Positions 1-9,308 of a DNA stretch of 46,062 bases are shown here, one piece after another (the stretch's first letter is position 1; every line of letters starts with the position of its first letter). The DNA comes from Treponema sp. (GTDB taxonomy: Bacteria > Spirochaetota > Spirochaetia > Treponematales > Treponemataceae): assembly GCA_017962965.1 (NCBI GenBank), contig JAGCUI010000044.1, positions 1 to 46,062 of the forward strand. The letters run 5' to 3'. Both the position numbers and the translations under genes were made by a program. The notes beneath the pieces are model-generated. The model was not told where the DNA came from, made no database searches, and was given only the letters and a program-made list of their open reading frames with translations.

Positions 1-771
1 AGAGTTATCGCCGAAGGCTTCTGAGTTTGTACAGGCTCCTTCCATAACTACCTTTGGATGCTCGTAGCTTCCGTAAGTACAGATGAATGCTTCGCGACTT
101 GTATCAAAACCGGTCATCGGGGTTCCGATTAAAGCAACCCACTGACTCATATAAGCACCGCCGACCTCGTATTCAGGATGCTGAATGTAAAGATTGTCCT
201 GAATTGAATAGCGCAAAAGATTATCCCCTACTTTTTCTCCCTTTACGATGAACAAAGAGTACTGAAGGTTTACCTGATCCTGAGTTGTATTCCATTGGTT
301 TGTAAATTCACAGTAAGAGAATATGCGGATTTTGCGTTTTTTATCGCTTGTATTTGTTACCTTAAGACGCCAGTATTCAAAATTCTGACCAAGAGGAACA
401 TAATATTTTGTTTCTGATTTAATTCCTTTATATTCCGAAGTGATTGTTGTATAGGCTGTACCATGACGGCATTCACTCTTATACTGATCCAATGGCTTTC
501 CTACCGGCTGCCATGATGCAGACCAGAAATCTCCGTCATCCATGTCGCGGAGGTAGAAATAACGTCCAGGCTGATCCATAGGAATAGAATTAAAGCGGAG
601 ACGCATAAATCTTCCCTGAGCACCGGATTTATAAAAGCCGTAACCGCCAGCATTGTTTGTGATTACTGCTCCGTAAACTGTTGAACCTAAATAATTACTC
701 CAGCTTGTTGGAGTATCCGGACGGGTGATAACATATTCAGCGTTATCATCATCAAAATAACCGTATTTCAT
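1..771 (-). CDS. Cellobiose phosphorylase (GH94), N-terminal fragment cut by window edge
   Basis: Reading the minus strand from an ATG at 771 gives 257 codons with no stop, running off the window at base 1. The protein starts MKYGYFDDDNAEYVITRPDTP and continues with SWSNYLGSTVYGAVITNNAGGY, the typical opening of GH94 cellobiose/cellodextrin phosphorylases, which split cellobiose with phosphate into glucose 1-phosphate and glucose in the cytoplasm. Only the N-terminal beta-sandwich domain is visible; the catalytic (alpha/alpha)6 barrel lies outside, so activity cannot be judged. Whole family members are about 800 residues. No signal peptide is present, as expected for an intracellular enzyme. 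A consensus-like promoter lies just upstream, so the gene is probably transcribed on its own. A related GH94 specificity (cellodextrin, chitobiose) cannot be excluded from this part. Confidence 0.87.
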   Translation of the reverse strand, partial: MKYGYFDDDNAEYVITRPDTPTSWSNYLGSTVYGAVITNNAGGYGFYKSGAQGRFMRLRFNSIPMDQPGRYFYLRDMDDGDFWSASWQPVGKPLDQYKSECRHGTAYTTITSEYKGIKSETKYYVPLGQNFEYWRLKVTNTSDKKRKIRIFSYCEFTNQWNTTQDQVNLQYSLFIVKGEKVGDNLLRYSIQDNLYIQHPEYEVGGAYMSQWVALIGTPMTGFDTSREAFICTYGSYEHPKVVMEGACTNSEAFGDNS

Positions 772-804
772 CCTGAACCTCAATTATAGTTTTAATGTGT
801 ATTC

Positions 805-832
805 ATTATATTACGAAAATCCATATTTTCAA
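805..832 (-). promoter_or_regulatory. Sigma70-type promoter for cellobiose phosphorylase
   Basis: On the minus strand TTGAAA (832-827) and TATAAT (810-805) are separated by 16 bp. Predicted transcription start is near 798, giving a leader of about 27 nt before the ATG at 771. Seen by eye only. Confidence 0.6.
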
Positions 833-909
833 TTGAAAAAAACGAATTTATAATTGTACAAATCTATACGGAAAATCCCCTATACACATCAATAGAAACA
901 TTTTTTTAG

Positions 910-937
910 TTTACAATCCAAAAAACTGTGTTATCAT
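910..937 (+). promoter_or_regulatory. Candidate promoter for the GGDEF/EAL gene
   Basis: TTTACA at 910-915 and TATCAT at 932-937 with a 16 bp spacer, about 30 bp upstream of the coding start. The -10 is imperfect. Confidence 0.42.
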
Positions 938-969
938 AAAATTATAACAATAAAAAAAGTGTGCTGCCG

Positions 970-3228
970 ATGAAGAATAAAAGACTTATCAACCCTGAAA
1001 AAGCAAAGCTGGTTTCCACCTTTATAATACTGATTGTCGTAATCATTATTGTAATGTTTCTTTCGACAATTCTAATTAATTCAATCAAAAAACAAACTGA
1101 AAAATTATATATTTCCGATATGCAGACTATTGTCGAAGGCTACGGACAGATAATCAGCGACAGGGCAGATCTTTATATCACATCCATATCATCAGTTTAC
1201 GAAAAAGATTTCTTTGAAAAGGCAAAGGATAAAGACATTTATTCATATCTTTCTAAAACAAGAGGTCAGATTCATAAGGATTTTAACAGTTTCTTCTATA
1301 TAAACCGCGATTTTATCTATCACGACTCAGACGGAAACGAATACACCTTCGAAAACACTGATATTTTTAATCCCCTTTTTTTTGAAAATAAAGAAGAAAT
1401 CATTTCTGAAACTCTAAAGAACGAAGAAGCCCCTGAAGAAAGCGAACTTGTTTTTGCAAAGGCAGTAAAGGATTCAGAAGGAAATGTAAAGGGAGCTTTA
1501 GGCGGAACAGTTAAATTAGAAAAGCTTAATGACCTTGTAAATCAGATAAAACTTGAAAAAGATCAGTTCCTCTGTATTCTGGATAGCAAAGGATATTTTA
1601 TCGTTCACACAGATCCTGTATGGCTGTTTAAAAAATTCGTTCCGCCACAGTCTGAATACTCACTTTTATCTACAGAACACATTGCAAAACGCGACTCAGA
1701 ATATATTGAAAGCTTTGATGTAAACGAAGAAAAGATTTCACTCATCACACAAAAAATTCCGCTTTTGAACTGGACGCTCACTCTTAAGATTCCGCAGAAT
1801 CATTTTGACATGCTCTACCAGAAGCACCTGCATAAATTCTTTTTAATAATTGTAATCGCTCTTGCCACAATCATACTGTTCCTTGGAATAGAAATGGCTG
1901 TGATGAATTTCTTCCAGAAAAAACAGATGCTCGCTACCCTCTACGATCCTTTAACAAAGCTCTGGACAAGGCAGCATTTTGAACACGAAGCGACAAAGCT
2001 TTTAAAACATAATCAGAATTCAAAGTTCATGCTCATCGAGTGCGATATCCGCGGATTTAAATTCATCAATCAGAATTACGGGGAAGAAGCGGCAGATAAC
2101 CTGATTAAATATCTTGCTGAACAGCTTCAGAGTATTGCCTTTAGAATGAATGCGCTTGTAGGACGAGGATTTGCCGATCACTTTTATTTCTTTATAAAGG
2201 TAAGTTCAATCCACAATGCGATGAACGTATTTAAAAACGAAAACGAAAAGCTTTCCGAAGAAATCAAAGCTTATGATATTCCATTCTTCCCTAAATTCGG
2301 TATTGCATTTTTAAGTTCCAAAGGAAGGGAACAGACAACTACGATTCAGGAACTCATCGGTCAGGCTTCTTTTGCAAAGAGTACGATTAAAGACAACATG
2401 CTCACTCAGTACTCGATTTATAATTCCCGCCTGCTCGAAAAAATCAACAAGGAAAGATTCATCGAAAACAATATGGAAGCCGCTCTGGAAAAAGGCGAAT
2501 TTTTTGTTATGTACCAGCCTAAGATTGAACTTATTTCCGATAAGGTCGTTGGTGCCGAAGCTCTTGTAAGATGGAACAGCCCTAATCTTGGAATTGTGAT
2601 GCCCGATGAATTTATCCCTCTTTTTGAGAGAAACGGTTTTATTAAAAAGCTTGATTATTATGTTTACGACAGGGTATTCGCCTTTCTTCAGAAGCAGATT
2701 GATGAAAACCGCACTGTTGTCCCGATTTCTGTAAATATGTCTAGAAGTCACAGTAAGCCTGAAAAATTCATGCACGACTTTATGACCTTATTCAGAAAAT
2801 ACAACATCAAGCCTTCTTTGGTAGAAGTTGAAATTCTTGAACGTTCATTTATGAGCGGAAATACACTTAAGGAATTTACAGAGCTTTTGCATAAGGAAGG
2901 ATTTACTGTTGCAATGGATGACTTTGGTAGCGGTGAATCTTCTCTGAACATGCTCACACAGATTCCGGTTGATGTTTTAAAATTCGATAGAACCTTCCTT
3001 GTTTCTTCTACAACACAGTCGGGAACAATCGATTCAACCTCTGCAAACTTTATAGAAAAGCTGATTGAATTGAGTAAGAATCTTAAAAAACAGACAATCT
3101 TTGAAGGTGTTGAAACTCAGGCCCAGATTGATTTCTTAAAATCAATTGACTGCGACCAGGTTCAGGGATACTTCTTCTCTAAACCACTTTCTGAGCACGA
3201 CTTTATAGATTTTATTGACAAGGTATAA
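970..3228 (+). CDS. Membrane Cache-GGDEF-EAL protein, probable c-di-GMP phosphodiesterase
   Basis: About 752 residues. Two membrane segments (about residues 16-38 and 287-310) enclose a periplasmic region with a Cache-like motif (GYFIVHTDP), so an external ligand is probably sensed. The following GGDEF domain is degenerate: the signature site reads GRGFADHF rather than GGDEF, so diguanylate cyclase activity is unlikely. The C-terminal EAL domain keeps the expected catalytic set: EAL in GAEALVRW, N in SVNMSRSH, E in EILERSF, the DD of AMDDFGSG, K in LKFDRTF, E of EGVET and Q of QGYFF. It should therefore hydrolyse c-di-GMP. The ATG at 970 was chosen; a GTG at 961 would add three residues and neither has a clear Shine-Dalgarno site. 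It converges with gatB, 12 bp between the stops. Confidence 0.88.
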   Translation: MKNKRLINPEKAKLVSTFIILIVVIIIVMFLSTILINSIKKQTEKLYISDMQTIVEGYGQIISDRADLYITSISSVYEKDFFEKAKDKDIYSYLSKTRGQIHKDFNSFFYINRDFIYHDSDGNEYTFENTDIFNPLFFENKEEIISETLKNEEAPEESELVFAKAVKDSEGNVKGALGGTVKLEKLNDLVNQIKLEKDQFLCILDSKGYFIVHTDPVWLFKKFVPPQSEYSLLSTEHIAKRDSEYIESFDVNEEKISLITQKIPLLNWTLTLKIPQNHFDMLYQKHLHKFFLIIVIALATIILFLGIEMAVMNFFQKKQMLATLYDPLTKLWTRQHFEHEATKLLKHNQNSKFMLIECDIRGFKFINQNYGEEAADNLIKYLAEQLQSIAFRMNALVGRGFADHFYFFIKVSSIHNAMNVFKNENEKLSEEIKAYDIPFFPKFGIAFLSSKGREQTTTIQELIGQASFAKSTIKDNMLTQYSIYNSRLLEKINKERFIENNMEAALEKGEFFVMYQPKIELISDKVVGAEALVRWNSPNLGIVMPDEFIPLFERNGFIKKLDYYVYDRVFAFLQKQIDENRTVVPISVNMSRSHSKPEKFMHDFMTLFRKYNIKPSLVEVEILERSFMSGNTLKEFTELLHKEGFTVAMDDFGSGESSLNMLTQIPVDVLKFDRTFLVSSTTQSGTIDSTSANFIEKLIELSKNLKKQTIFEGVETQAQIDFLKSIDCDQVQGYFFSKPLSEHDFIDFIDKV

Positions 3229-3240
3229 AACAACAGTCCC

Positions 3241-4782
3241 TTACATCTGAGAAAGATATTTATTCAAGATCTGAGTTGCTTCTTTAGGATTTGCCTTACC
3301 CTGAGACATTTTCATAACCTGTCCCATGAGCCAGCCGACAACGTTTGTCTTTCCGCTCTTGTAATCTTCTACGGCCTTTGGATTTGCAGCAATTACATCC
3401 TGAACCATCTTATCAATGGCACCTGTATCGCTTACAACCTCCATACCATTTTCCTTGATAATCTGAGAAGGCATTTTGTTGGAAGCAAGCATCTGTGCAA
3501 AAACTTCTTTTCCCTGTTTTGATGTAATCTTTCCGTCTTCGAGTGCATCTGCAAGCTCTGCAATATGAGCCGGTGTGATTTTTACATCGTTGATTGTTTC
3601 TTTCTTTTCGTTTAATACGGCAAGAAGCTCTGCAAGGATGAGGTTTACTGCCTTTTTAGGATTCTTTGATTTCTGTGCGGCATCTTCGAAGAACATTGCA
3701 AGGTCTTTTGTAGAAGTGATTGTTTCTACGTCGAAGTCTGTCATTCCGTACATCTTCTTGTAGCGCTGACGTTTTGCTTCAGGAAGCTCGCCTACAGCCT
3801 TGTTTGCACGTGCAATCAATTCTTCGCTTACAGTAAACGGTTTAATATCAGGCTCAGTTGTAAAGCGGTAGTCTACGAAAGAGTTTTTTGTACGCTGAAC
3901 TACAGTCTGTCCTTCTACTTCGTTCCAGCCCATTGTTACCTTAAAGCCAGGGTTAAATTCCTGACGGTCTTCCTGGAATTCTTTAAGCTGGCGCTGTGCT
4001 TCGTAAGTACATGCATCACGGATTGCCTTGAATGAGTTTAAGTTTTTAATTTCGGAAATTGGTGTGTGCCAGAGTTTTCCGTCTTCCCATACATTAAGGT
4101 TGATGTTTGCGTCGCAGCGCATGTTTCCTTCTTCAAGGTTACCGTTTGTAACTTTTACATAACGGAGGATTTCCTGAACTGTCTGCATGAATAAAGCAGC
4201 TTCTTCAGGACTAGTCATATCCGGTTTTGTTACAATTTCTATGAGTGGAGTACCACAGCGGTTATAGTCGATGTATGAGTGTGCACCCTGAAGGTGAAGT
4301 GATTTTCCTACGTCCTCTTCAAGATGGATTCTTTCTACGCGGACACGACGGTATTTTTCGCCATCCTTATCGATGATGCAGTCTTCGCCTTTAAAGTTTT
4401 TGTCGCGGCATTTTGTTCCGCCCGGCTGTTCATCCTTTGGAAAGCTTCTGAATGGTAAATCAACAAAACCGTCTGTACAAAGAGGAATATCGTACTGTGT
4501 AATCTGATAACCCTTTGCAAGGTCAGGATAAAAATAATGCTTGCGGTCGAATTTTGTAAAGCGTGCGATATTACAGTTTAAAGCCTGTCCAGCAACTGCA
4601 CCAAGTTCTACATAGCCCTTTGAAATACGTGGCATGGCACCAGGAAGGCCGAGACAAACAGGACATACACGTGTGTCGGGCATTCCGCCATAACGGTTTT
4701 CGCAGGAACAGAAAGCCTTTGTTTTAGTTAAAAGCTGAGTATGGATTTCGCAGCCGATTACAATTTCCCACTTGTCTATCAT
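3241..4782 (-). CDS. gatB: Aspartyl/glutamyl-tRNA amidotransferase subunit B
   Basis: GatB is the tRNA-binding and kinase subunit of GatCAB, which converts Glu-tRNA(Gln) and Asp-tRNA(Asn) to the amidated forms. The family signature is clear: IGCEIHTQL near the start, a zinc-type cysteine group (FCSCENRYGG, then VCPVCLGLPG), KHYFYPDLAKGYQITQYD and HLEEDVGKSLH, with a C-terminal YqeY-like helical domain. The start at 4782 (MIDKWEIV) is preceded by AGAGGA at good spacing; upstream in-frame codons lack family similarity. At 513 residues it is slightly long, mainly from an insertion of about 25 residues with two cysteines just before the HLEED motif. gatA and gatC are not in the window. A consensus promoter lies upstream. 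Confidence 0.96.
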   Translation of the reverse strand: MIDKWEIVIGCEIHTQLLTKTKAFCSCENRYGGMPDTRVCPVCLGLPGAMPRISKGYVELGAVAGQALNCNIARFTKFDRKHYFYPDLAKGYQITQYDIPLCTDGFVDLPFRSFPKDEQPGGTKCRDKNFKGEDCIIDKDGEKYRRVRVERIHLEEDVGKSLHLQGAHSYIDYNRCGTPLIEIVTKPDMTSPEEAALFMQTVQEILRYVKVTNGNLEEGNMRCDANINLNVWEDGKLWHTPISEIKNLNSFKAIRDACTYEAQRQLKEFQEDRQEFNPGFKVTMGWNEVEGQTVVQRTKNSFVDYRFTTEPDIKPFTVSEELIARANKAVGELPEAKRQRYKKMYGMTDFDVETITSTKDLAMFFEDAAQKSKNPKKAVNLILAELLAVLNEKKETINDVKITPAHIAELADALEDGKITSKQGKEVFAQMLASNKMPSQIIKENGMEVVSDTGAIDKMVQDVIAANPKAVEDYKSGKTNVVGWLMGQVMKMSQGKANPKEATQILNKYLSQM

Positions 4783-4821
4783 AAAATTCCTCTGTTTTGT
4801 ATACAAAAATAATAATAAACC

Positions 4822-4850
4822 ATTATACAAAAAAAAGGATTTTAAGTAAA
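4822..4850 (-). promoter_or_regulatory. Sigma70-type promoter for gatB
   Basis: Minus strand TTTACT (4850-4845), 17 bp spacer, TATAAT (4827-4822), in the 125 bp gap between pflA and gatB. Leader of about 34 nt to the ATG at 4782. Confidence 0.6.
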
Positions 4851-4907
4851 TGCAGGAAAGATACTCATCAGAAGGCAAAGAGGAATATCAGTTGTGTAAA
4901 AATAATA

Positions 4908-5654
4908 TTAATCCTTCCAGCGGGTATATTTTTCGCACTCAAGGATTTTTCTGGCATTGAGCACGCGTTCTTTTGTAGGACTTTCTGTATCTTTTAAAGG
5001 ATAATCAATTCCAAGGTCTTTATATTTAATAATTCCAAGCCCGTGATAAGGAAGAATTTCTACCCTTTCTACATTGTGCAATGTGCGGATAAAGTCGCGG
5101 GTTTGTGTAAGATATTCATCGTTATCTGTAATGCCCGGGACAAGAACATGGCGGATCCAGATCGGCTTTTTAATTTCGTCAAGATAAGCAAACATTTCGC
5201 GGATATTTTTTCCTGACTGACCTGTAAGCTTTATGTGTTCTTCTTCGTTTATGTGCTTGATATCCATCAGAAGAATGTCTGTTACTTCCATAAGCTTTTG
5301 AAATTTTTGGAACCACTCGCCTTCTTTTGTAAACGGTGCACCAGAAGTGTCTATGCAGGTGTTGATGTTTCTTTTTTTACATTCAGTAAATAATTCCAAA
5401 AGAAAATCAATCTGGAAAAGAGGCTCTCCACCACTTACTGTAATTCCACCTTTTTTACCCCAGTAGGCACGGCAGGTTTCTGCTTCACGTAAAAGCTCTT
5501 CTACAGTGTATGGCTTTCCGTCTGTCATCTTCCATGTATCAGGGTTATGGCAGTAAAGGCAGCGCAAAGGACATCCTGAAAAAAAGATGATAAAACGGCT
5601 TCCAGGTCCGTCGGCACAGCCAAAAGATTCCAGTTGATGAATATATCCTGTCAT
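4908..5654 (-). CDS. pflA: Pyruvate formate-lyase activating enzyme (radical SAM)
   Basis: 248 residues, normal for PflA (E. coli 246). The radical SAM motif CPLRCLYCHN (CxxxCxxC) near residues 28-37 binds the 4Fe-4S cluster; GGITVSGGEPLFQ is the SAM-binding GGE region. The enzyme generates the glycyl radical on pyruvate formate-lyase under anoxic conditions. The start at 5654 has GGGGAGA upstream. It lies 9 bp after the kinase-like gene and is probably co-transcribed with it. Its substrate, PflB, is encoded about 7 kb away at 12192-14489 rather than next door, which is unusual but known in other bacteria. Activation of another glycyl radical enzyme cannot be excluded, but none is in the window. 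Confidence 0.94.
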   Translation of the reverse strand: MTGYIHQLESFGCADGPGSRFIIFFSGCPLRCLYCHNPDTWKMTDGKPYTVEELLREAETCRAYWGKKGGITVSGGEPLFQIDFLLELFTECKKRNINTCIDTSGAPFTKEGEWFQKFQKLMEVTDILLMDIKHINEEEHIKLTGQSGKNIREMFAYLDEIKKPIWIRHVLVPGITDNDEYLTQTRDFIRTLHNVERVEILPYHGLGIIKYKDLGIDYPLKDTESPTKERVLNARKILECEKYTRWKD

Positions 5655-5663
5655 TTTTCTCCC

Positions 5664-6266
5664 CTATTTTTTTATTAATGATTCTTTAATATAGTCGTAA
5701 AGGAATTCTACGGTTGAATCAATTCCAAGTCTGCTTGAGTTTATGCAGATATCATAGGTTTTACATTCACCCCATTTTCCGTTCTTACAAAAATAATCGT
5801 GATAGGCTTTTCTTTTTTTGTCGTGACGTTCGATTGCAGCGCGTGCTCTTTTTTCATCCATATTTCTAACCTGCATGATTCTTTTTACCTTTTCGTCCAT
5901 GTCGGCCAGAATAAAGATTGAAACAAAGCCATCCATTCCGCGGAAAAGCTCATCGGAACATCTTCCAACAACAACAAAGGAATCACCGTCTGCTGCCTTG
6001 GATCTTAAAAGCCCGAACTGAAGCTCAGCAACATTTTCTTCCGGAGAATTTGAATATCCCTTTACCTTGCGGCTAAAGAATTTTTTTCTTGGAACTTCGT
6101 CGTATTTTTCGAGATTGTTTGTATCTATATTTTTTATCTTTCCAATTTCATCAAAGAGGTTTCTGTCGTACAAAGGAATATCAAGCTTTTCTGCAAGCTT
6201 AACACCAATTTCATGCCCTGCACTTCCATACTGACGACTGATAGAAATAATAATCTGTTTATCCAT
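5664..6266 (-). CDS. Cytidylate kinase-like family protein
   Basis: 200 residues from the ATG at 6266, chosen because AGGTG sits seven bases upstream; a TTG at 6278 is less likely. The N-terminus ISISRQYGSAGHEIGVKLAE is the variant P-loop of the cytidylate-kinase-like family (PF13189), followed by LYDRNLFDEI. These proteins resemble CMP kinase but their substrate is mostly unproven, so true cytidylate kinase activity should not be assumed. An arginine-rich lid-like stretch (KRIMQVRNMDEKRARAAIERHDKKR) is visible near residues 126-152. It sits between the NhaD-type permease and pflA on the same strand. Confidence 0.82.
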   Translation of the reverse strand: MDKQIIISISRQYGSAGHEIGVKLAEKLDIPLYDRNLFDEIGKIKNIDTNNLEKYDEVPRKKFFSRKVKGYSNSPEENVAELQFGLLRSKAADGDSFVVVGRCSDELFRGMDGFVSIFILADMDEKVKRIMQVRNMDEKRARAAIERHDKKRKAYHDYFCKNGKWGECKTYDICINSSRLGIDSTVEFLYDYIKESLIKK

Positions 6267-6293
6267 AATCACCTGCAATTAAACTTTTATCTA

Positions 6294-7646
6294 TTACAAA
6301 TATCTGATGAAGATATAAACGGTACAAATACCCATAACAATGATTGTTGCAGGTACTGCTTTTCTACAGTATTCTCTCCATCCAACAGGATATCCGGCCT
6401 TACCGGCAACAGACGTTCCTACTACATTTGCACTCGCACCGATTGGAGTTGCACTTCCACCAATATCTGTTCCCATAGACAAAGCCCATGTCATAGTTGG
6501 AAGACTTACACCCGAAGTTTGTGCAAGCGACTGAATTACCGGAATCATTGTTGCGGCAAAAGGAATATTATCAATAAAGGCACTTGCAATTGCAGAAACC
6601 CAGATGATAATCGCTATCATTAAGTATACATTGCCTCCCGAGATTTTTCCAATAAATCCTGCAACAATTTCAAGAATACCAGTCTGTTCAAGTCCGCCTA
6701 CAACCATAAAAAGCCCTGTAAAGAATACAAGAGTCTTATAATCAACCTTTTTAATAATTTCCCCGATGTGACGAGGAGCTGTAATCAGAGTGAGCACTGC
6801 AATAAAGGTTCCGATTGTAGCAACTGTGAGTCCTGTTTCTGAATGAGTTACGAGCAAAACAACGGCAATCAAAAAGATAATCACGCTTAAAACAAAGCCC
6901 TTTTTATCTTTGATAGCAGATTCAGGAATCGGCAATTTTGAAATATCAACCTCTCCCCTCGTTTTTAAATCCTTTTTATAAGCAAAGAAAAAGAAGACTA
7001 CCATGAGAACAAGACAAATGCCTGCCATTACACCGGTATTAAAGAAGAAGTCCGAAAAAGAATAGCCAAGGCTTGTTCCGATGATGATGTTTGGAGGGTC
7101 GCCGCACATTGTAGCAGAACCGCCTAAGTTAGCACAAAAGATTTCCGAAAGAACCATCGGAAGCGGATTGAATTTTAAAAGCTGCGAAAGCTCGATTGTT
7201 ACAGTTGCAAGAAAAAGAATAACTGTAATACTGTCGATGAACATTGCAAGAACAGCAGACATAATCATAAAGGTAACAAAGATTGGAAGCACCTTGTATT
7301 TAACAGCCTTGGCAAGCTTCATACAAAGCCATCTGAAAAATCCAACGCGTGCCATTCCTTCTACCATAATCATCATACCGGCAATAAAGATGATTGTAGC
7401 CCAGTTGATTCCGCTGGTACTTTCTTCCGCCGCTCCCCTCACAATCCAGAAGTCAGGCTGAATGAGGCTTTTAAAATTGAGGGTATTCATTACTGCATCA
7501 GGGCTGTGAAGTCCAAGTCCGAATACAAAAAAAAGTGTAAGAAGTCCGCAGATTAAAGTAATAATATGTCTTTCAAAAATTTCAAGGATGATTAATAAAA
7601 ACATCACAATGAAAATACTAACCGCTAAAATTTGTGCTACTAACAT
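6294..7646 (-). CDS. ArsB/NhaD-type ion transporter (SLC13-like permease)
   Basis: About 450 residues, almost entirely hydrophobic with some 11-12 membrane helices. Family marks are DSITVILFLATVTIEL, GGSATMCGDPPNIIIGTSLG in the first half and the equivalent DNIPFAATMIPVI and GGSATPIGASANVVGTS in the second, the inverted-repeat pattern of the ion transporter superfamily that includes NhaD antiporters and ArsB-like carriers. Substrate (Na+/H+ exchange, anion or dicarboxylate) cannot be fixed from sequence. The start is uncertain: ATG 7646 gives a normal first helix but no ribosome site, while TTG 7682 lies only 3 nt after AGAGG and would add 12 mostly hydrophobic residues. Confidence 0.85.
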   Translation of the reverse strand: MLVAQILAVSIFIVMFLLIILEIFERHIITLICGLLTLFFVFGLGLHSPDAVMNTLNFKSLIQPDFWIVRGAAEESTSGINWATIIFIAGMMIMVEGMARVGFFRWLCMKLAKAVKYKVLPIFVTFMIMSAVLAMFIDSITVILFLATVTIELSQLLKFNPLPMVLSEIFCANLGGSATMCGDPPNIIIGTSLGYSFSDFFFNTGVMAGICLVLMVVFFFFAYKKDLKTRGEVDISKLPIPESAIKDKKGFVLSVIIFLIAVVLLVTHSETGLTVATIGTFIAVLTLITAPRHIGEIIKKVDYKTLVFFTGLFMVVGGLEQTGILEIVAGFIGKISGGNVYLMIAIIIWVSAIASAFIDNIPFAATMIPVIQSLAQTSGVSLPTMTWALSMGTDIGGSATPIGASANVVGTSVAGKAGYPVGWREYCRKAVPATIIVMGICTVYIFIRYL

Positions 7647-7688
7647 AGAAGTGATTATAATGATTATGAAAACTAAATTCAAACACCT

Positions 7689-8642
7689 CTATTTTTTCTT
7701 GCCCGACTGAATATAGCCCATGTGAACCCTGTCTTTTCTGGAAAGTCTTTTTTCTCCAAGATTCTCTTTTAAAATTTCGCTGTTTGATTTATGAGAATGA
7801 GTTGATGAATTTTTTGATTTGAATTCTTTTTCCCAAACAGGAACTTGAGGATGTTTATCACCTTTTTTTACATACATCGCCCACTCTTCCGGCTCTGCTA
7901 CTTCAAACTTTAAATGCTCGTGAGTAAAAGGATGATCAAATTCTAAAGTTCTTGCATGAAGGCATAACCTGTGGAAAGGATCTGTGTGTGCCCTGTGTTC
8001 TTCATCGCCACATAAAGGATAACCGTGAGCCGCAAGATGTGCCCTGATCTGATTTTTTTTACCCGTATCAAGTGAAAGCTCAAAAAGACAGTGAGTAGGC
8101 CCCTCAAGGATTTTTTTATAAAAGGTTCTGGCCTTTACTGTTTTAATCTGATGTCCGTTTTTATCCTTTGCCCCCTTTTTTGGAACATAACCCACATTGT
8201 GTGCATTCTGTGCAAGCTCATCTTCAATCCACCCTGAATCAGAAAGCGGAGGCAAAAGATTTTCGTTTTTTGATTTTTCATTTCTTAATTCACTTACAGC
8301 ATGATAAAGACGTTCTGTTACCATTGTGTGCCAGCTGTTCATAATTACATTGCATGCATTTTCAGTGAGCGCAAACATCATAACTCCGCTGGTATCACGG
8401 TCAAGCCTGTGAACAATATAAGGCTTATGCTTTGAATTGATTTTTCCCTGCTTTCGTAAAATTTCCTCCAGTACAGACATTGCAGTGCGGCTCTTACTTC
8501 CAGGATAAGGAACAGACAAAAGTCCTGAAGGTTTATTAATCACAACAAGCCATTCATCCTGATATAAAATCTCAATTTTTTCGTGACCGTAATCTGCCTT
8601 GTGTTCCCTTTTATATTGTGTACTAGCCTTTACGTAAGCCAT
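7689..8642 (-). CDS. RluA-family RNA pseudouridine synthase
   Basis: 317 residues. The family motif HRLDRDTSGVMMF contains the catalytic aspartate; INKPSGLLSVP and GKKNQIRAHLAAHGYPLCGD are also typical of RluA/RluC/RluD enzymes that isomerise uridine in rRNA or tRNA. There is no N-terminal S4 domain, and the C-terminus is a basic Ser/Lys-rich tail (about residues 275-317) that may help bind RNA. ATG 8642 (MAYVK) was chosen over the ATG at 8654 because the GGAG within the latter codon context sits six bases before 8642. The exact rRNA or tRNA target is unknown. The gene lies 18 bp downstream of the HAD phosphatase gene. Confidence 0.9.
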   Translation of the reverse strand: MAYVKASTQYKREHKADYGHEKIEILYQDEWLVVINKPSGLLSVPYPGSKSRTAMSVLEEILRKQGKINSKHKPYIVHRLDRDTSGVMMFALTENACNVIMNSWHTMVTERLYHAVSELRNEKSKNENLLPPLSDSGWIEDELAQNAHNVGYVPKKGAKDKNGHQIKTVKARTFYKKILEGPTHCLFELSLDTGKKNQIRAHLAAHGYPLCGDEEHRAHTDPFHRLCLHARTLEFDHPFTHEHLKFEVAEPEEWAMYVKKGDKHPQVPVWEKEFKSKNSSTHSHKSNSEILKENLGEKRLSRKDRVHMGYIQSGKKK

Positions 8643-8660
8643 GTTTTTCTCCATTAAAAA

Positions 8661-9302
8661 CTAATTGATTTTTAAAATATCCATTACAGTTGGAGCAATA
8701 AAATCAGCCCCTGCTTTTTCAAGCTCTTGTTTAGACCCATACCCAAAAAGCACCCCGCATGATTTAAGCCCGTTTTTCTTAGCACCTATAATATCATATT
8801 CCCGGTCTCCAATCATGAGCACCTGGTCCTTACAAGGATTTCCGATTTTTGTAAGAGCGTATTCAATCACCTCTTCTTTCTTACTGCGCGATTCATCCAT
8901 GTTACTTCCGCAGATAAAATCAAAATAAGAAGAAAGATTAAAATGTTCAAGTATTTTTACAGAATATTCTTCCGGCTTGGAGGTAGCAACCAAAAGACGC
9001 TTGCCCTGCTTTTTCAATTCCTCTAAAAGCTCTGGAATCTTATCATAAACAGTATTTTCAAAAAGCCCTTTCTGGGAAAAATATTCCCTGTACTTTTTTA
9101 CGCCTTCCTGGCACTGAGCCATATTAAACCCGAATTGAGTCTCAAACGTCTGAATAAGCGGCGGCCCGATGAATGTACAAAGCCTTTCGTAAGAAGGAAT
9201 CTCCATCCCGAATGATTTAAGCGCATATATAAATGAATTAGTTATCCCAAGCGCCGGATCCGTAAGAGTCCCATCCAGATCGAATAAGTAATATTTGAAC
9301 AT
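8661..9302 (-). CDS. HAD-family hydrolase, phosphoglycolate phosphatase-like
   Basis: 213 residues. Motif I is FDLDGTLTDP, motif II is in VATSKPEEYS, and motif IV is IGDREYDIIGAKKNG; the helical cap with FIGPPLIQTF is of the Gph/PpaX type. It probably dephosphorylates a small phosphorylated metabolite such as phosphoglycolate or a nucleotide, but substrate is not predictable. No Shine-Dalgarno site precedes the ATG at 9302, yet MFKYYLFDLDGTL is the normal family start, so the start is trusted. The likely promoter places transcription initiation almost at the ATG, suggesting a leaderless message. First gene of the run down to pflA. Confidence 0.87.
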   Translation of the reverse strand: MFKYYLFDLDGTLTDPALGITNSFIYALKSFGMEIPSYERLCTFIGPPLIQTFETQFGFNMAQCQEGVKKYREYFSQKGLFENTVYDKIPELLEELKKQGKRLLVATSKPEEYSVKILEHFNLSSYFDFICGSNMDESRSKKEEVIEYALTKIGNPCKDQVLMIGDREYDIIGAKKNGLKSCGVLFGYGSKQELEKAGADFIAPTVMDILKIN

Positions 9303-9308
9303 GTGTAT

